Shown: positions 10,043 to 18,218 of the stretch, one piece after another
How positions within the stretch are numbered: position 1 is the first letter of the stretch
Layout: each line of letters begins with the position of its first letter
Origin: an uncultured Caryophanales bacterium
GTDB taxonomy: Bacteria > Bacillota_I > Bacilli_A > RFN20 > CAG-826
Assembly: GCA_937902735.1 (NCBI GenBank)
Contig: CALELS010000013.1
Span: 124,001 to 188,000, forward strand
Direction: 5' to 3'
Length of the DNA stretch: 64,000 bases
The notes under the pieces: generated by a model
Told to the model about the DNA's origin: nothing
The model's database searches: none
What the model saw: only the letters and a program-made list of their open reading frames with translations
Made by a program: the position numbers and the translations under genes

Positions 10043-11701
10043 TTATTTATGTTTTTTATTCTTACCCATTTGTTTTAAGAGTTTGACTGTTTCTTTAGCA
10101 AGCTTCTTATTAACAAAGATGGATAGTTTCTTCATACATATTTCTCTTAATTTAACTTCATCAAGTTTCCCATTAGCAGTTAATGGGAACTTCTTCATAT
10201 ATATGATATGAGAAGGAATCTTGATTGAAGGAAGATCATCATGAAGAGCGTCTAAATATTTTTGTTCTACAAAATGAGGAGGTTTCTTTTTTAATTCAAC
10301 ACATGCAAGGATATATTCTCCATCGTCAAGGGAAGGGAATCCAAGTACTCTAATACGACCAAATTCCTTAAATTTAGTCATAGCTTGTTCTATTTCTTTA
10401 GGAGATATATTTTCTCCTTTACGGATGATGATATCTTTAATTCTTCCATTTAAGACAAGATATCCATCATTATCGATGTAACCTAAATCTCCTGTATGAA
10501 GCCAACCATCTTTATCAAATGGTTGATGGTCTTTGTCCATCTTATAATAACCATTAAATACGTTATAACCTTTGATTAAGATTTCTCCTGATTCATGAGA
10601 AGATATTATCTTTTTCGTGTTTGGATCCATAATAGCAACTTCAATATCTTCCATTAAAGTTCCTACAGTAGTTTTTTGTTTTTCTTTAGGTGAATCTGGA
10701 TAGACAAGTGAAATCATTGGAGAACATTCAGTTTGTCCATATCCATTCATAAATATTGCTTTAGAAAACCTTCTTTCTAGGAAGGCGAATTCTTTTTCAC
10801 TAGTAAAGCCTCCACCAACAATACAATGTTCTACAAATCTACCTCGATGTAGCCAAAAGAATGGAGCTCTTGCGAGTTTATCATAGATTATTGAGACAGA
10901 AGCATAGTCACCACATTTGTTTTTAAGGAATTCTTTATATAACTGTTTGGCATTCAATAAATCATTTAAATATACACATCTTTGATACGCCATATAGGCA
11001 TTAATAACAAGTAGACCAAAACAATGGAATACTGGAAGTAGGCACATGAATTTATCTGGGAATACAGGATCTAATTTATAGAAGTTATGGTAAATGATAT
11101 TCATCAAAGAATATTGACTTAACATAGCTGCTTTAGGTTTAGCGGTTGTTCCTGTAGTAAAGATGATATATGAAGTTCTTTTACTTTCTTCTTCCCTAGA
11201 ATAAGTAGAAACTACTTCTTTAATATCTTTATTATCATTTAATATTTCTTTAAAAGATAAATCGGAATTAGAGATAGATAATGTATTTTCTTTATCTATA
11301 CCTACTTCTCTTAGAAGAATAGTTAATTCTCTTTTATCTTTTTGTTTTGCTAAATATTCTCCATATACAAGATATTTACAGTCTGTAAAGTTAATAGCGT
11401 CCTTAATAGAATCATGTCTAGCCATATAATTAAGTAAGACTGCCACTGCACCTATCTTACATATTGCAAAGAAAGACACTACCCAGTTATATGAATTCAT
11501 TGAAAGAAGCGCTACATGATCATCTTTCTTAATTCCTTTTTCTTTTAAGATTGATGCAAGATAGTTAACACTTTTATCTAATTCATCAAAACTAAATATA
11601 TCACCTTTGTAATATATAGCGGGTTTATCTTTCTTATCACTATCTAAGCGATATATATCTTCGAAGATATAATTACCTATTTTTCTTTGAGCTTCATGCA
11701 T
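10043..11701 (-). CDS. AMP-dependent acyl-CoA synthetase/ligase family protein
   Basis: 552 residues from the ATG at 11699-11701, chosen because AAAGGAG lies six bases upstream; a longer frame to 11746 would bypass this site. Adenylate-forming motifs are complete: FTTGTTAKPKAA (about 181), YGQTECSP, LHTGDLGYIDNDGYL, then GRIKDIIIRKGENISPKEIE and the catalytic Lys region TANGKLDE near the C-terminus. It activates a carboxylic acid as acyl-AMP and usually transfers it to CoA. The start overlaps the end of the acyltransferase fragment, so the two once formed a coupled pair, suggesting a cell-envelope lipid or polymer acylation role (inference). Confidence 0.85.
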   Translation of the reverse strand: MHEAQRKIGNYIFEDIYRLDSDKKDKPAIYYKGDIFSFDELDKSVNYLASILKEKGIKKDDHVALLSMNSYNWVVSFFAICKIGAVAVLLNYMARHDSIKDAINFTDCKYLVYGEYLAKQKDKRELTILLREVGIDKENTLSISNSDLSFKEILNDNKDIKEVVSTYSREEESKRTSYIIFTTGTTAKPKAAMLSQYSLMNIIYHNFYKLDPVFPDKFMCLLPVFHCFGLLVINAYMAYQRCVYLNDLLNAKQLYKEFLKNKCGDYASVSIIYDKLARAPFFWLHRGRFVEHCIVGGGFTSEKEFAFLERRFSKAIFMNGYGQTECSPMISLVYPDSPKEKQKTTVGTLMEDIEVAIMDPNTKKIISSHESGEILIKGYNVFNGYYKMDKDHQPFDKDGWLHTGDLGYIDNDGYLVLNGRIKDIIIRKGENISPKEIEQAMTKFKEFGRIRVLGFPSLDDGEYILACVELKKKPPHFVEQKYLDALHDDLPSIKIPSHIIYMKKFPLTANGKLDEVKLREICMKKLSIFVNKKLAKETVKLLKQMGKNKKHK

Positions 11702-11942
11702 TAGCTTGCTCCTTTTTAATCTTTCTATTTTTAATAGCCTTAACAATTAAATCAATAATGATATATAGGACTACTAAGAAGATAATGGTTATTATGACAT
11801 ATAAAAATGGTTGGAAATCCACAAGCACTACATTATTTTGGAAAATAACCCTATGAATAAATGTTAAACAAATTGGATGGAGTAAATAAGTAAGCGAAGA
11901 ATGAGCGCCATACCACCATTGAGGAGGGTTGTGGATAAATAA
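11694..11942 (-). pseudogene. C-terminal fragment of a probable membrane acyltransferase
   Basis: The minus-strand frame reads NPPQWWYGAHSSLTYLLHP then two hydrophobic segments and a Lys-rich tail, ending in TGA at 11694-11696, overlapping the ligase start by eight bases. The SLTYLLHPICLTF stretch resembles the last helices of acyltransferase-3 proteins. Directly upstream in frame is a stop (11943-11945), and no start lies in between, so the gene has lost its 5' part. The break coincides with the change from backbone to accessory genes. Family call is tentative; truncation is clear. Confidence 0.5.
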
Positions 11943-12049
11943 CTAATTCTTTAAGGAATCAAATAGGCACTTTTTCAGCCTGCATTTTTTCCTCTTTGCT
12001 TAAGCAAAATTGATTTCGATAAAATCCCTTATTATAAGAAATGCACAAG

Positions 12050-12090
12050 AGTATTACGGTTTGGTAATAGAGCGGCTCGAAAAATATAAA
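12050..12090 (+). repeat. Leader repeat, copy 1, upstream of the first 4-TM gene
   Basis: AGTATTACGGTTTGGTAATA at 12050-12069 matches 23321-23340 in 19 of 20 bases, and both are followed at equal distance by GAAAAATATAAA/GAAAATATAAA. Inside is an inverted repeat TATTAC-6-GTAATA. Both copies precede operons containing a member of the same 4-TM protein family, so a shared promoter/operator is likely. The rest of 11943-12145 shows nothing else I can name. Confidence 0.6.
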
Positions 12091-12145
12091 GCAGCTTTTA
12101 TTAATTGAAAGTGAATTATTATTCATAGTCCATTAAAATAGATAT

Positions 12146-12985
12146 ATGGCTGAAGACAGAAACCTATTTGGAATGCTTGATGACATTTCGGCTGGCCAAG
12201 CTGAGATTTTAAGTGAGATCACTGGTGTAAAAACCCATGTTAGTGATACGGATTCTAAAATTGCTGAATTGGAGCAAGAGATTCAAAAGCTTAAAAATAA
12301 ACCAGTTGCCGAACCAAGACCTGCAGTAAACGCTCCTCAAAGAAGTGAAAAAGAAATACTACAGACGTTTTTAAAGCAAGCAAAAAAGAGCTGGATGTGG
12401 TTTGGTAATAGTGCAGAATTCAAGAAGTGGAAGATACTCGCTATTATATCCTTATTAATTTTATTAATAGCAGGACTTGCGACAACCATTGTTTCATCTA
12501 TTTGTTTTAAGCTTTATAGCACGTTCACATTGTTTGAAAATGCTTGGATGATATTTGGCATCATCTACTTAGTTTATGCGGCTAAAACGCAGCGTATTTA
12601 TGAAGTTAATGCGCTTGCTGCTAATTCATCGACTAAATATGAAAAAGACAATCTGGGAATGATGTTTGCTAGAAAAGAGAAGGTTGTTTTTAGAATTTTC
12701 AAATGGCTTGCCATCATTTCTGTTGTTTGCAACATCATCGCTATATGGGCGGGCATGGGCAAAACAAACCAAGTGTTCGCTACCATAATGGAAGTTCTCT
12801 TCTTAGGGGCTATTATATTTGCTTATTTCATGAATCTTAATTTGTTTGCTCAATATTCAATCATTTATGTCGAAGGACACAACTTAACCACGAAAGAAAG
12901 AGTAGTGCTTGTCCTTCCACCAGGAGCAAAGAGTTTAATGCCTGAAGAAGATTTTAAAAAGAAGATGCCGTTCTTCTACGAATAG
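12146..12985 (+). CDS. Coiled-coil plus four-TM membrane protein, family member 1
   Basis: 279 residues. An N-terminal soluble part (about 1-75) includes a short coiled coil (SKIAELEQEIQKLKN), then the motif SEKEILQTFLKQAKKSWMWFG, then four membrane segments at about 95-120, 130-147, 187-207 and 213-240, and an end KKMPFFYE. The region from SEKE to the end is clearly homologous to residues about 150-420 of the protein at 24496-25758 (shared YxTFTLFENxWxIFGI, MEVLFLGxIIF, FMNxxLFAQY). It is followed after nine bases by an ATPase gene. I do not recognise a named family. A membrane effector partnered with an ATPase is a common anti-phage layout; that is inference. Confidence 0.8.
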   Translation: MAEDRNLFGMLDDISAGQAEILSEITGVKTHVSDTDSKIAELEQEIQKLKNKPVAEPRPAVNAPQRSEKEILQTFLKQAKKSWMWFGNSAEFKKWKILAIISLLILLIAGLATTIVSSICFKLYSTFTLFENAWMIFGIIYLVYAAKTQRIYEVNALAANSSTKYEKDNLGMMFARKEKVVFRIFKWLAIISVVCNIIAIWAGMGKTNQVFATIMEVLFLGAIIFAYFMNLNLFAQYSIIYVEGHNLTTKERVVLVLPPGAKSLMPEEDFKKKMPFFYE

Positions 12986-12994
12986 GAGTTGCAT

Positions 12995-14143
12995 ATGTAT
13001 TTATCTCATTTAAGAATAAAGAATCACCCAATTCTCAAAGATTTTGAGTTAGATTTAGTAAATCCAAAAACAGGAAAGCCGTATGCGGTTGTTGCTTTTG
13101 TTGGCGAAAATGGTTGTGGCAAGACAACTCTTTTAAACGAAATCTTTGATTATGAAAATTCCAAATATTTTGTAGATAAAGAGAAAGAGCACCCATTCTC
13201 GATCGCTCCATATTGCTCTTTGTTTTTAAGGCAAAGCAGTCTTGCTAGAAATGCCATGAAAGAAATTGGCAAATTGATTGATGGAAAAGATAGGTATGCT
13301 GTTAATAGCCAAAGCGCAGCCATTCAAGGAATGAAAACAACCAATCCCTTAGAAGACAAACAGCAAGGACTCAAATTACTAGAAATACTTGATGATGTTG
13401 AAATATATAAGCTCTTCAAAGAAGGAGTGATTAGTGAAGTGGCTTGCGGATCTGAAATATCAAAGTTAATCGATGGTAAAGAACGCGGCTATGACATATC
13501 TAATTATTCTTCTGGACAGCAAGAGATATTACTTAAATTAAAGGACCTGAATGAATTCTATGCAAATACCGACAGTGTGCTTTTGGATGAGCCTGAAACA
13601 TCACTACATCCAAGATGGCAATTGGAAATCGTTAACTTAATTAGATTGCTCTTAACTGATATTAATGGAGACACGCCTCAAATATTCTTAGCTACTCACT
13701 CAGAAAAAGTGCTTCAGTCTTTAATTGGTAAAGAAGATGCTTTGATTGTTAGACTTTTTAAGGAAAAAGGAACCATTAAGAACGAAACTATTAGTCAAAT
13801 GCAGCTCTTGCTTAGAAAACCAACCTTTGCTGAATTAGACTATGTCATTTTCAAAATAGATTCGTATGAATACTGTAATGAATTGTTTGATCTTCTAGAG
13901 TGGAGATATGGCGTTAGTGGCGATAGGGGCGTTGATAGGAAAATACAAAAGAGCGAATTCTATAATGATGAAAAGCACCATAAAGAGTGGCTTAATGATA
14001 AGTTTAATGAAGTTACTTGCTACACATTGCCTGTTTATGTTCGAAATTATTTTCACCACCCAAAAGATAAGATTGAGCCCACACCTGAAGAACTGCACGA
14101 AGCAATAGAACTACTTCGTAATGTCGTTTTAAATTTAGAGTAA
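12995..14143 (+). CDS. AAA/ABC-type ATPase (AAA_21/OLD-like, no nuclease domain)
   Basis: 382 residues from the ATG at 12995, six bases after AGGAG; a TTG at 12989 abuts that site and is less likely. Walker A GENGCGKTT (about 36-44), ABC-like signature NYSSGQQE (about 170), Walker B SVLLDEPETSLHP (about 194) and FLATHSEKVL (about 233) place it in the SMC/OLD-like AAA_21 group found in many phage-defence operons. No Toprim domain follows; the C-terminal ~120 residues are unassigned. It is tightly coupled to the 4-TM protein, suggesting the ATPase senses or gates and the membrane protein executes (inference). Confidence 0.82.
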   Translation: MYLSHLRIKNHPILKDFELDLVNPKTGKPYAVVAFVGENGCGKTTLLNEIFDYENSKYFVDKEKEHPFSIAPYCSLFLRQSSLARNAMKEIGKLIDGKDRYAVNSQSAAIQGMKTTNPLEDKQQGLKLLEILDDVEIYKLFKEGVISEVACGSEISKLIDGKERGYDISNYSSGQQEILLKLKDLNEFYANTDSVLLDEPETSLHPRWQLEIVNLIRLLLTDINGDTPQIFLATHSEKVLQSLIGKEDALIVRLFKEKGTIKNETISQMQLLLRKPTFAELDYVIFKIDSYEYCNELFDLLEWRYGVSGDRGVDRKIQKSEFYNDEKHHKEWLNDKFNEVTCYTLPVYVRNYFHHPKDKIEPTPEELHEAIELLRNVVLNLE

Positions 14144-14220
14144 AAGTGAAATAATATAGTAGACAAAGTTAATCGTCGCTTTCTTCTGTAATCTGCAGTA
14201 CGAGGAGGAGGTCGCGAATA

Positions 14221-14442
14221 ATGATTAGCATTTGTCACATCTCTTCCGAAGACTTTTTGGAAGACGTCAAGATTCAGATTAAGAAACAATTCAAGAATCA
14301 AGATAACTTTGCAGAAATTATCTATCTTTCTAGAAAGCAACTTAATCGAATTCTCAATAACGCCGATGACTTAACTGTTCACTGGATTAAAGAATTCTGT
14401 GAGAAGCTTGGCTTGGACTTAAGAAACTACATCTTTGAGTAG
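14221..14442 (+). CDS. Small HTH (Xre-like) protein
   Basis: 73 residues: QDNFAEIIYLSRKQLNRILNN followed by a helix (WIKEFCEKLGLDL) reads as a Cro/C1-type helix-turn-helix that is slightly divergent. The start has a strong site (GAGGAGG at 14201-14208). It sits alone after the ATPase gene and ahead of a terminator, and may regulate the preceding operon. DNA binding is inferred from the pattern only. Confidence 0.55.
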   Translation: MISICHISSEDFLEDVKIQIKKQFKNQDNFAEIIYLSRKQLNRILNNADDLTVHWIKEFCEKLGLDLRNYIFE

Positions 14443-14447
14443 ATGAT

Positions 14448-14468
14448 AGGGACTTAGGTCCTTTTTCT
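14448..14468 (+). terminator. Rho-independent terminator
   Basis: AGGGAC-TTAG-GTCCTT stem-loop (one G-T pair) followed by a T-rich run, six bases after the stop of the HTH gene. Confidence 0.55.
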
Positions 14469-14476
14469 TTGTCCGT

Positions 14477-14493
14477 TTTTTTGGGACAAAACA
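14477..14493 (+). repeat. Leader repeat TTTTTTGGGACAAAACA, copy 1
   Basis: Seventeen bases identical to 18132-18148. Each copy is 60-90 bases upstream of a small unknown gene (14553 and 18219), and each is followed by a CGA-containing leader with AAAG. Probably a shared promoter or regulatory segment. Confidence 0.55.
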
Positions 14494-14552
14494 AAGAGTG
14501 TGTTTACTTGTGTTCTATAGTAGTGGTGTCGAAAGGCAAAGGAGAAAAACCT

Positions 14553-14834
14553 ATGGACAGAAAAACACAAGAAATATTCTTCAAAAATTCCGTTGATATG
14601 GATGTGATAGGAAAACTTGCTAGCACAATGGTTGACGGTGTTGATGAAGCAGGAAATCCAAAAAGAATCAAAATCGAAATTAGAAACACTGATGAATTTG
14701 ATACAAATCTATCTATCGAAGAAGTTGTCGACAAGATAGACAAAGAGTATGCCAAAGAAGAAATGTTTAAATTAGATCTTCTCAGAGCATGGAAACAAAA
14801 TAATCACTATGTGATTGTGGGAGTTAAATTATGA
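14553..14834 (+). CDS. Small hypothetical protein
   Basis: 93 residues from the ATG at 14553, preceded by AAAGGAG eleven bases upstream; a longer frame from 14469 would be unsupported. Soluble, acidic, with the end KQNNHYVIVGVKL, which resembles in placing and character the end of the protein at 18219 (GDSVIVVGYTF). Its stop overlaps the start of the next gene by ATGA, so the two are translationally coupled. Function not recognised. Confidence 0.6.
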   Translation: MDRKTQEIFFKNSVDMDVIGKLASTMVDGVDEAGNPKRIKIEIRNTDEFDTNLSIEEVVDKIDKEYAKEEMFKLDLLRAWKQNNHYVIVGVKL

Positions 14835-15013
14835 GCGAAAGTTTCATGCAGGTTGCTACGGTATTAGGAATTATTAACACCGTAATAAGCACAATCGCTT
14901 GTCCAATCATTGCTGGTTATAAAAATAGAAGCGTTGTTGGTTGGATATTCGGCGGATTGTTCCTTGGACTCATTGGCCTAATAATTGTTGCCTGCCTTCC
15001 ACGAAAAGATTAA
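14831..15013 (+). CDS. Small two-helix membrane protein, copy 1
   Basis: 60 residues, almost entirely two hydrophobic segments: ATVLGIINTVISTIACPIIA, then GYKNRSVVGW and IFGGLFLGLIGLIIVACLPRKD. The second half resembles the small membrane proteins with a G-x-S/F-W...LGLIGLIIVxCLP pattern common in bacteria. It is nearly identical in protein sequence to 32334-32513, while the DNA has diverged at synonymous positions. Coupled to the upstream gene by a 4-base overlap. Function unknown. Confidence 0.75.
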   Translation: MSESFMQVATVLGIINTVISTIACPIIAGYKNRSVVGWIFGGLFLGLIGLIIVACLPRKD

Positions 15014-15086
15014 CCACTAGAGCCGCATTGTAAATCATATTCATGCCTCCTTTCTAGAATTTACAACTCATAGTTCTTTTACACCC

Positions 15087-15123
15087 GGCATTCCACTCTA
15101 ATAGCGGCGTTAGGGTGGGTGCC
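15087..15123 (+). other. Stable hairpin after the small membrane protein
   Basis: GGCATTC...CTCTAA can pair with TTAG...GGTGGGTGCC in about 14 pairs with one bulge, using several G-T pairs that work on the plus strand. No T-run follows, so it may be an RNA processing or element-end structure, not a clear terminator. Confidence 0.35.
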
Positions 15124-15142
15124 AAGCCTTAATTAACGAGAT

Positions 15143-15165
15143 ACATCATTATGATGTGATATAAT
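15143..15165 (+). promoter_or_regulatory. Promoter -10 with palindromic operator for the metal ABC operon
   Basis: Perfect palindrome ACATCAT-T-ATGATGT at 15143-15157 immediately precedes the -10 box TATAAT at 15160-15165. A dyad between -35 and -10 is the usual place for a metal-responsive repressor (Fur/MntR-type proteins), fitting the ABC importer behind it. Regulator identity is inference. Confidence 0.6.
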
Positions 15166-15175
15166 ATCGGTAGAT

Positions 15176-15254
15176 TAATAATTTACTCGAAGTGATCAGA
15201 CACGTTATTTGTCTCGGTAACGTATCTATCAGCCAAATGGTTATTAAATTATTA
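15176..15254 (+). ncRNA. Structured 5' leader (riboswitch-like) of the metal ABC operon
   Basis: TAATAATTTA (15176-15185) pairs perfectly with TAAATTATTA (15245-15254), closing a domain that starts about ten bases after the -10 box. Inside, ACGTTA pairs with TAACGT, TGAT with ATCA, and AGAC can pair alternatively with GTCT, so mutually exclusive folds exist. I could not match it to cobalamin, NiCo, purine or other riboswitches I know. Confidence 0.5.
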
Positions 15255-15276
15255 GTCACCAGAAAGGGACTCTTTT

Positions 15277-16341
15277 ATGTATAAAAAGACATTCGTGCCA
15301 CTTCTAATAGCACTAGCCTCAATTGGAGTTATTACAGGTTGCTCCAATAAGGGTGAAACTCAAGAAACAATATCTGTAACCGATATGGTCGGTACAACCA
15401 TAACCATAAACAAGAACCCTAAAAAGGTAGCTTGTATCTCTAGAACAACATATGACTTGTTAGTAGCGTATGGTCTTGGAGATAAGATTGATGGAGCCTA
15501 CAAAGGCACACTCAATAATAGTTGGGTGCCACTCATCTATCCTCAAAGTCAAAATCACTATGTATATGAATACAACAATAGTAGTGAGCTCTTCCTATCA
15601 AGAGGAGTAGATTTAGTGTTCGCTCCTGAAAAGTACATGGCCGATGATTTAAATGCACACGGTATCCCTGCTTTATGCGTTTCCTTATATGGAAATCCAA
15701 CGTTTGACAATTACGTCACCTTCCTTTCTCAACTTGTTACTAAGATTTGGGATGGCGATGATATCAAAGCCAAAGCAGCAGCTTGGGAAAACAAAGTCAC
15801 AACTGCGATTAGTGATGTTACAACCGAATTAGTCAAGCATGATGTCTCAAAGAAAAAGATCTTCTATGTTCGTGGCGATAAAGATAAAGGTGTTTGCTAT
15901 ACAGATACTAAATCTTCATTCACAGAATATGCCTATAGATCAATGGGCTTTGACTTTGTTGGTGCTTCATTAAACACAACGAACCCTTCTACTGAAGAAG
16001 TAGTAGCACAAAACCCAGACGTCTTTGTTTGCGGTGGTCAATATCAAAACAAGAACATCAATATTCTCAAGACCGAAGAGCCATACACAAATTTAGATGC
16101 AGTTAAGAATAACAAAGTCTATAACATTCCAATTGGTTTCACTGCATTTGAGCAATTATCCGCTATGACTCCAATATTCTTCTATGACCAAGCAAATAAG
16201 ATTTATCCAGAGTATTTCTCATATGACATCTCTTCTATGGTTAAAACAAGCGTTAAAGAGTATTTCGGGACAGATTTAACTGATACACAAGTTGGCTATA
16301 TGCTAAACGGACTTAATCCACAAGGCGGCTCGTTGTACTAA
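15277..16341 (+). CDS. ABC importer substrate-binding lipoprotein, iron-siderophore/B12 type
   Basis: 354 residues. Lipoprotein signal ending I-T-G-C (Cys22), then a Peripla_BP_2-type fold as in FepB/BtuF: TDMVGTTITINKNPKKVACIS, TYDLLVAYGLGDKIDG, and later QNPDVFVCGGQYQ and KNNKVYNIPIG. It captures an iron complex, corrinoid or similar metal chelate outside the membrane and passes it to the FecCD permease, whose gene overlaps by one base. Start preceded by AGAAAGGGA. Metal versus corrinoid cannot be decided from sequence; the operator and leader suggest tight regulation. Confidence 0.85.
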   Translation: MYKKTFVPLLIALASIGVITGCSNKGETQETISVTDMVGTTITINKNPKKVACISRTTYDLLVAYGLGDKIDGAYKGTLNNSWVPLIYPQSQNHYVYEYNNSSELFLSRGVDLVFAPEKYMADDLNAHGIPALCVSLYGNPTFDNYVTFLSQLVTKIWDGDDIKAKAAAWENKVTTAISDVTTELVKHDVSKKKIFYVRGDKDKGVCYTDTKSSFTEYAYRSMGFDFVGASLNTTNPSTEEVVAQNPDVFVCGGQYQNKNINILKTEEPYTNLDAVKNNKVYNIPIGFTAFEQLSAMTPIFFYDQANKIYPEYFSYDISSMVKTSVKEYFGTDLTDTQVGYMLNGLNPQGGSLY

Positions 16342-17366
16342 TGAATGAAAAAGCATTAAAAAGAAGAACTTTAATATCATTCATCGTTTCAATAGCAGTA
16401 TTTGTAGTAGTCTTCGCCCTAGCTTTGATGCTAGGAAGATACAGAATCAAGATTGATGAGTTCTTTAAAGCTGTGTTCACGGATGGCTCTGCTTTGAATA
16501 CGCAAAGAAGTATTATCGTCAATCTTCGATTCCCAAGAACCATAATGGCGGCATTTGTTGGTATTGGCTTGTCTTTGTCTGGCTTGCTTTATCAAGAAAC
16601 ATTTAGAAATAAGCTTGTATCACCTGATTTATTAGGTGTAAGTACTGGCGCATCAGTTGGTGCAGCCTTAGCCATTGTTCTTGGACTATCATCTGCCTTC
16701 ATTAGTGTATTTGCATTCTTAATGGGCTTATTAACTGTGTTTGTTACAGTGATGATATCTAAGCTATTTAGAAACGGTTCATCAACCATATTGCTGTTAT
16801 CAGGCATTATCGTTGGCGGTTTCATGTCTGCGATATTATCGATGATTAAGTACTTCTCGGACGATGTCACAACATTAGCCAGCATTACTTATTGGCTTAT
16901 GGGTTCATTTGAGAGTGCAGATATGAGTAGAGACTACATCCTAATGGGAGTGGTGGTTGTCTGTGTTGTTGTTTTGCTTCTCATTTCTCATCCAATTAAC
17001 TTGGTTAATCAAGGAAAGGCTGAAGCTCAAACAAAAGGCATTAACTACAACTTCTATCGTGGTTTGATCATTGTCTTATCAACAGTTCTTACTGCTATAT
17101 CGGTATGTTTCTGTGGAACCATATCTTGGATTGGTTTGGTCATTCCACATATAGTTAGATTGCTTGCTGGAAGAGATGCGAAAAGGACCATTCCTCTATG
17201 CATAACTTTTGGCGGAACATTCATGATTGCGGTTGATGTTTTGTCTAGATCTTTCACTGATTCAGAGATTCCTTTAAGTGCTGTGACAGGACTTTTAGGA
17301 ACAGTTATATTCGTAGTTATTTTGATTATTAAAAGGAGGAAGTTAAATGAACATAAAGACATCTAA
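16341..17366 (+). CDS. FecCD-family ABC permease
   Basis: 341 residues, polytopic, with FecCD landmarks LRFPRTIMAAFVGIGLSLSG, DLLGVSTGASVGAALAIVLG, TYWLMGSFESAD, and CGTISWIGLVIPHIVRLLAG. About nine or ten helices, normal family length. Dimeric membrane pore for iron-siderophore/heme/cobalamin import. Start overlaps the stop of the binding-protein gene by one base and its 3' end overlaps the ATPase gene by 20 bases, so a single operon. Confidence 0.92.
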   Translation: MNEKALKRRTLISFIVSIAVFVVVFALALMLGRYRIKIDEFFKAVFTDGSALNTQRSIIVNLRFPRTIMAAFVGIGLSLSGLLYQETFRNKLVSPDLLGVSTGASVGAALAIVLGLSSAFISVFAFLMGLLTVFVTVMISKLFRNGSSTILLLSGIIVGGFMSAILSMIKYFSDDVTTLASITYWLMGSFESADMSRDYILMGVVVVCVVVLLLISHPINLVNQGKAEAQTKGINYNFYRGLIIVLSTVLTAISVCFCGTISWIGLVIPHIVRLLAGRDAKRTIPLCITFGGTFMIAVDVLSRSFTDSEIPLSAVTGLLGTVIFVVILIIKRRKLNEHKDI

Positions 17367-18120
17367 TTTATCCTTTAAATACGATAAAAAAGCAGCAAAA
17401 CCCGTATTAAATTCAATAAATCTCGAGATTAAAGAGGGAACTGTCAATGTTTTACTTGGCTTAAACGGCTGTGGCAAAACCACCCTTATTAAACTCCTTG
17501 CTGGCCTTGAAAAACCAACAGAAGGAGCCATCTATTATGATGATCAAGATTTACAAACCATACACATTAAAGAGAGAGCCAAGAAGTTCTCATATGTTCC
17601 TCAGCAAGCCAATGTAACAAGCGATGTTCCAGTTAGACAATATTTATCTTATGGAACTACAAACACGCTCGCGTTTTATGAACATCCTGGTAAAGAAGAA
17701 ATGAAGTTGGTGGAAGACTCTGCAGAGAAACTTCACATCACTCATTTACTTGATAAGAATCTTGGCGAGATAAGTGGTGGTGAACTTCAAACAGTACTAA
17801 TTGCGTGTTCATTAATTCAAAACACACCAATTATGCTTTTGGATGAACCAACATCTGCTCTTGATATGAAGAACCAAAATTTAGTTTTATCCATCCTCAA
17901 AGACATTGCTAAAGAGCAAAATAAAACAATTGTTCTTTCATCACATAATCCAAACCATGCATTGTTCTTAGATGCCAACGTTGTGCTCATACACGATGGT
18001 GTGGTGCGTGAAGAAGGAACCGCAAAAAAATTAATTAAAGTTGAAAAGCTCGTTCCAATCTATGGAGACCATGTATGCGTTTCTAAAGATTTAGGGTACG
18101 AAGAAATATCATTTAAATAG
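17347..18120 (+). CDS. FecE/BtuD-type ABC ATP-binding protein
   Basis: 257 residues with Walker A GLNGCGKTT (about 38), signature ISGGELQTVLIA, Walker B IMLLDEPTSALD and switch His in SSHNPNHAL. The typical iron-chelate family replaces the LSGGQ with SGGE, as here. Ribosome site AGGAGGAAGTT precedes the ATG inside the permease 3' end. Completes a three-gene importer. Ends 98 bases before a different transcription unit. Confidence 0.92.
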   Translation: MNIKTSNLSFKYDKKAAKPVLNSINLEIKEGTVNVLLGLNGCGKTTLIKLLAGLEKPTEGAIYYDDQDLQTIHIKERAKKFSYVPQQANVTSDVPVRQYLSYGTTNTLAFYEHPGKEEMKLVEDSAEKLHITHLLDKNLGEISGGELQTVLIACSLIQNTPIMLLDEPTSALDMKNQNLVLSILKDIAKEQNKTIVLSSHNPNHALFLDANVVLIHDGVVREEGTAKKLIKVEKLVPIYGDHVCVSKDLGYEEISFK

Positions 18121-18131
18121 ATATAGCTACC

Positions 18132-18148
18132 TTTTTTGGGACAAAACA
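18132..18148 (+). repeat. Leader repeat TTTTTTGGGACAAAACA, copy 2
   Basis: Identical to 14477-14493; see that entry. Followed by GTTGACGTCGATAAG and a CGACAGAAAG before the gene at 18219. Confidence 0.55.
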
Positions 18149-18218
18149 GTGCTTACTCCATTTTTCGTTATACATTGTTGACGTCGATAAGAACTCGACA
18201 GAAAGTGAGATAACCGAA

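Noticed and set aside
15020..15050. Minus-strand AAAGGAGG followed by ATG (about 15035)
   Set aside because: The frame gives only about 20 codons before a stop inside the small membrane protein gene; at most the fossil start of a lost gene.
15087..15254. Considered as cobalamin riboswitch because a BtuF/FepB-type gene follows
   Set aside because: The B12-box and the required long multi-helix core are not present.
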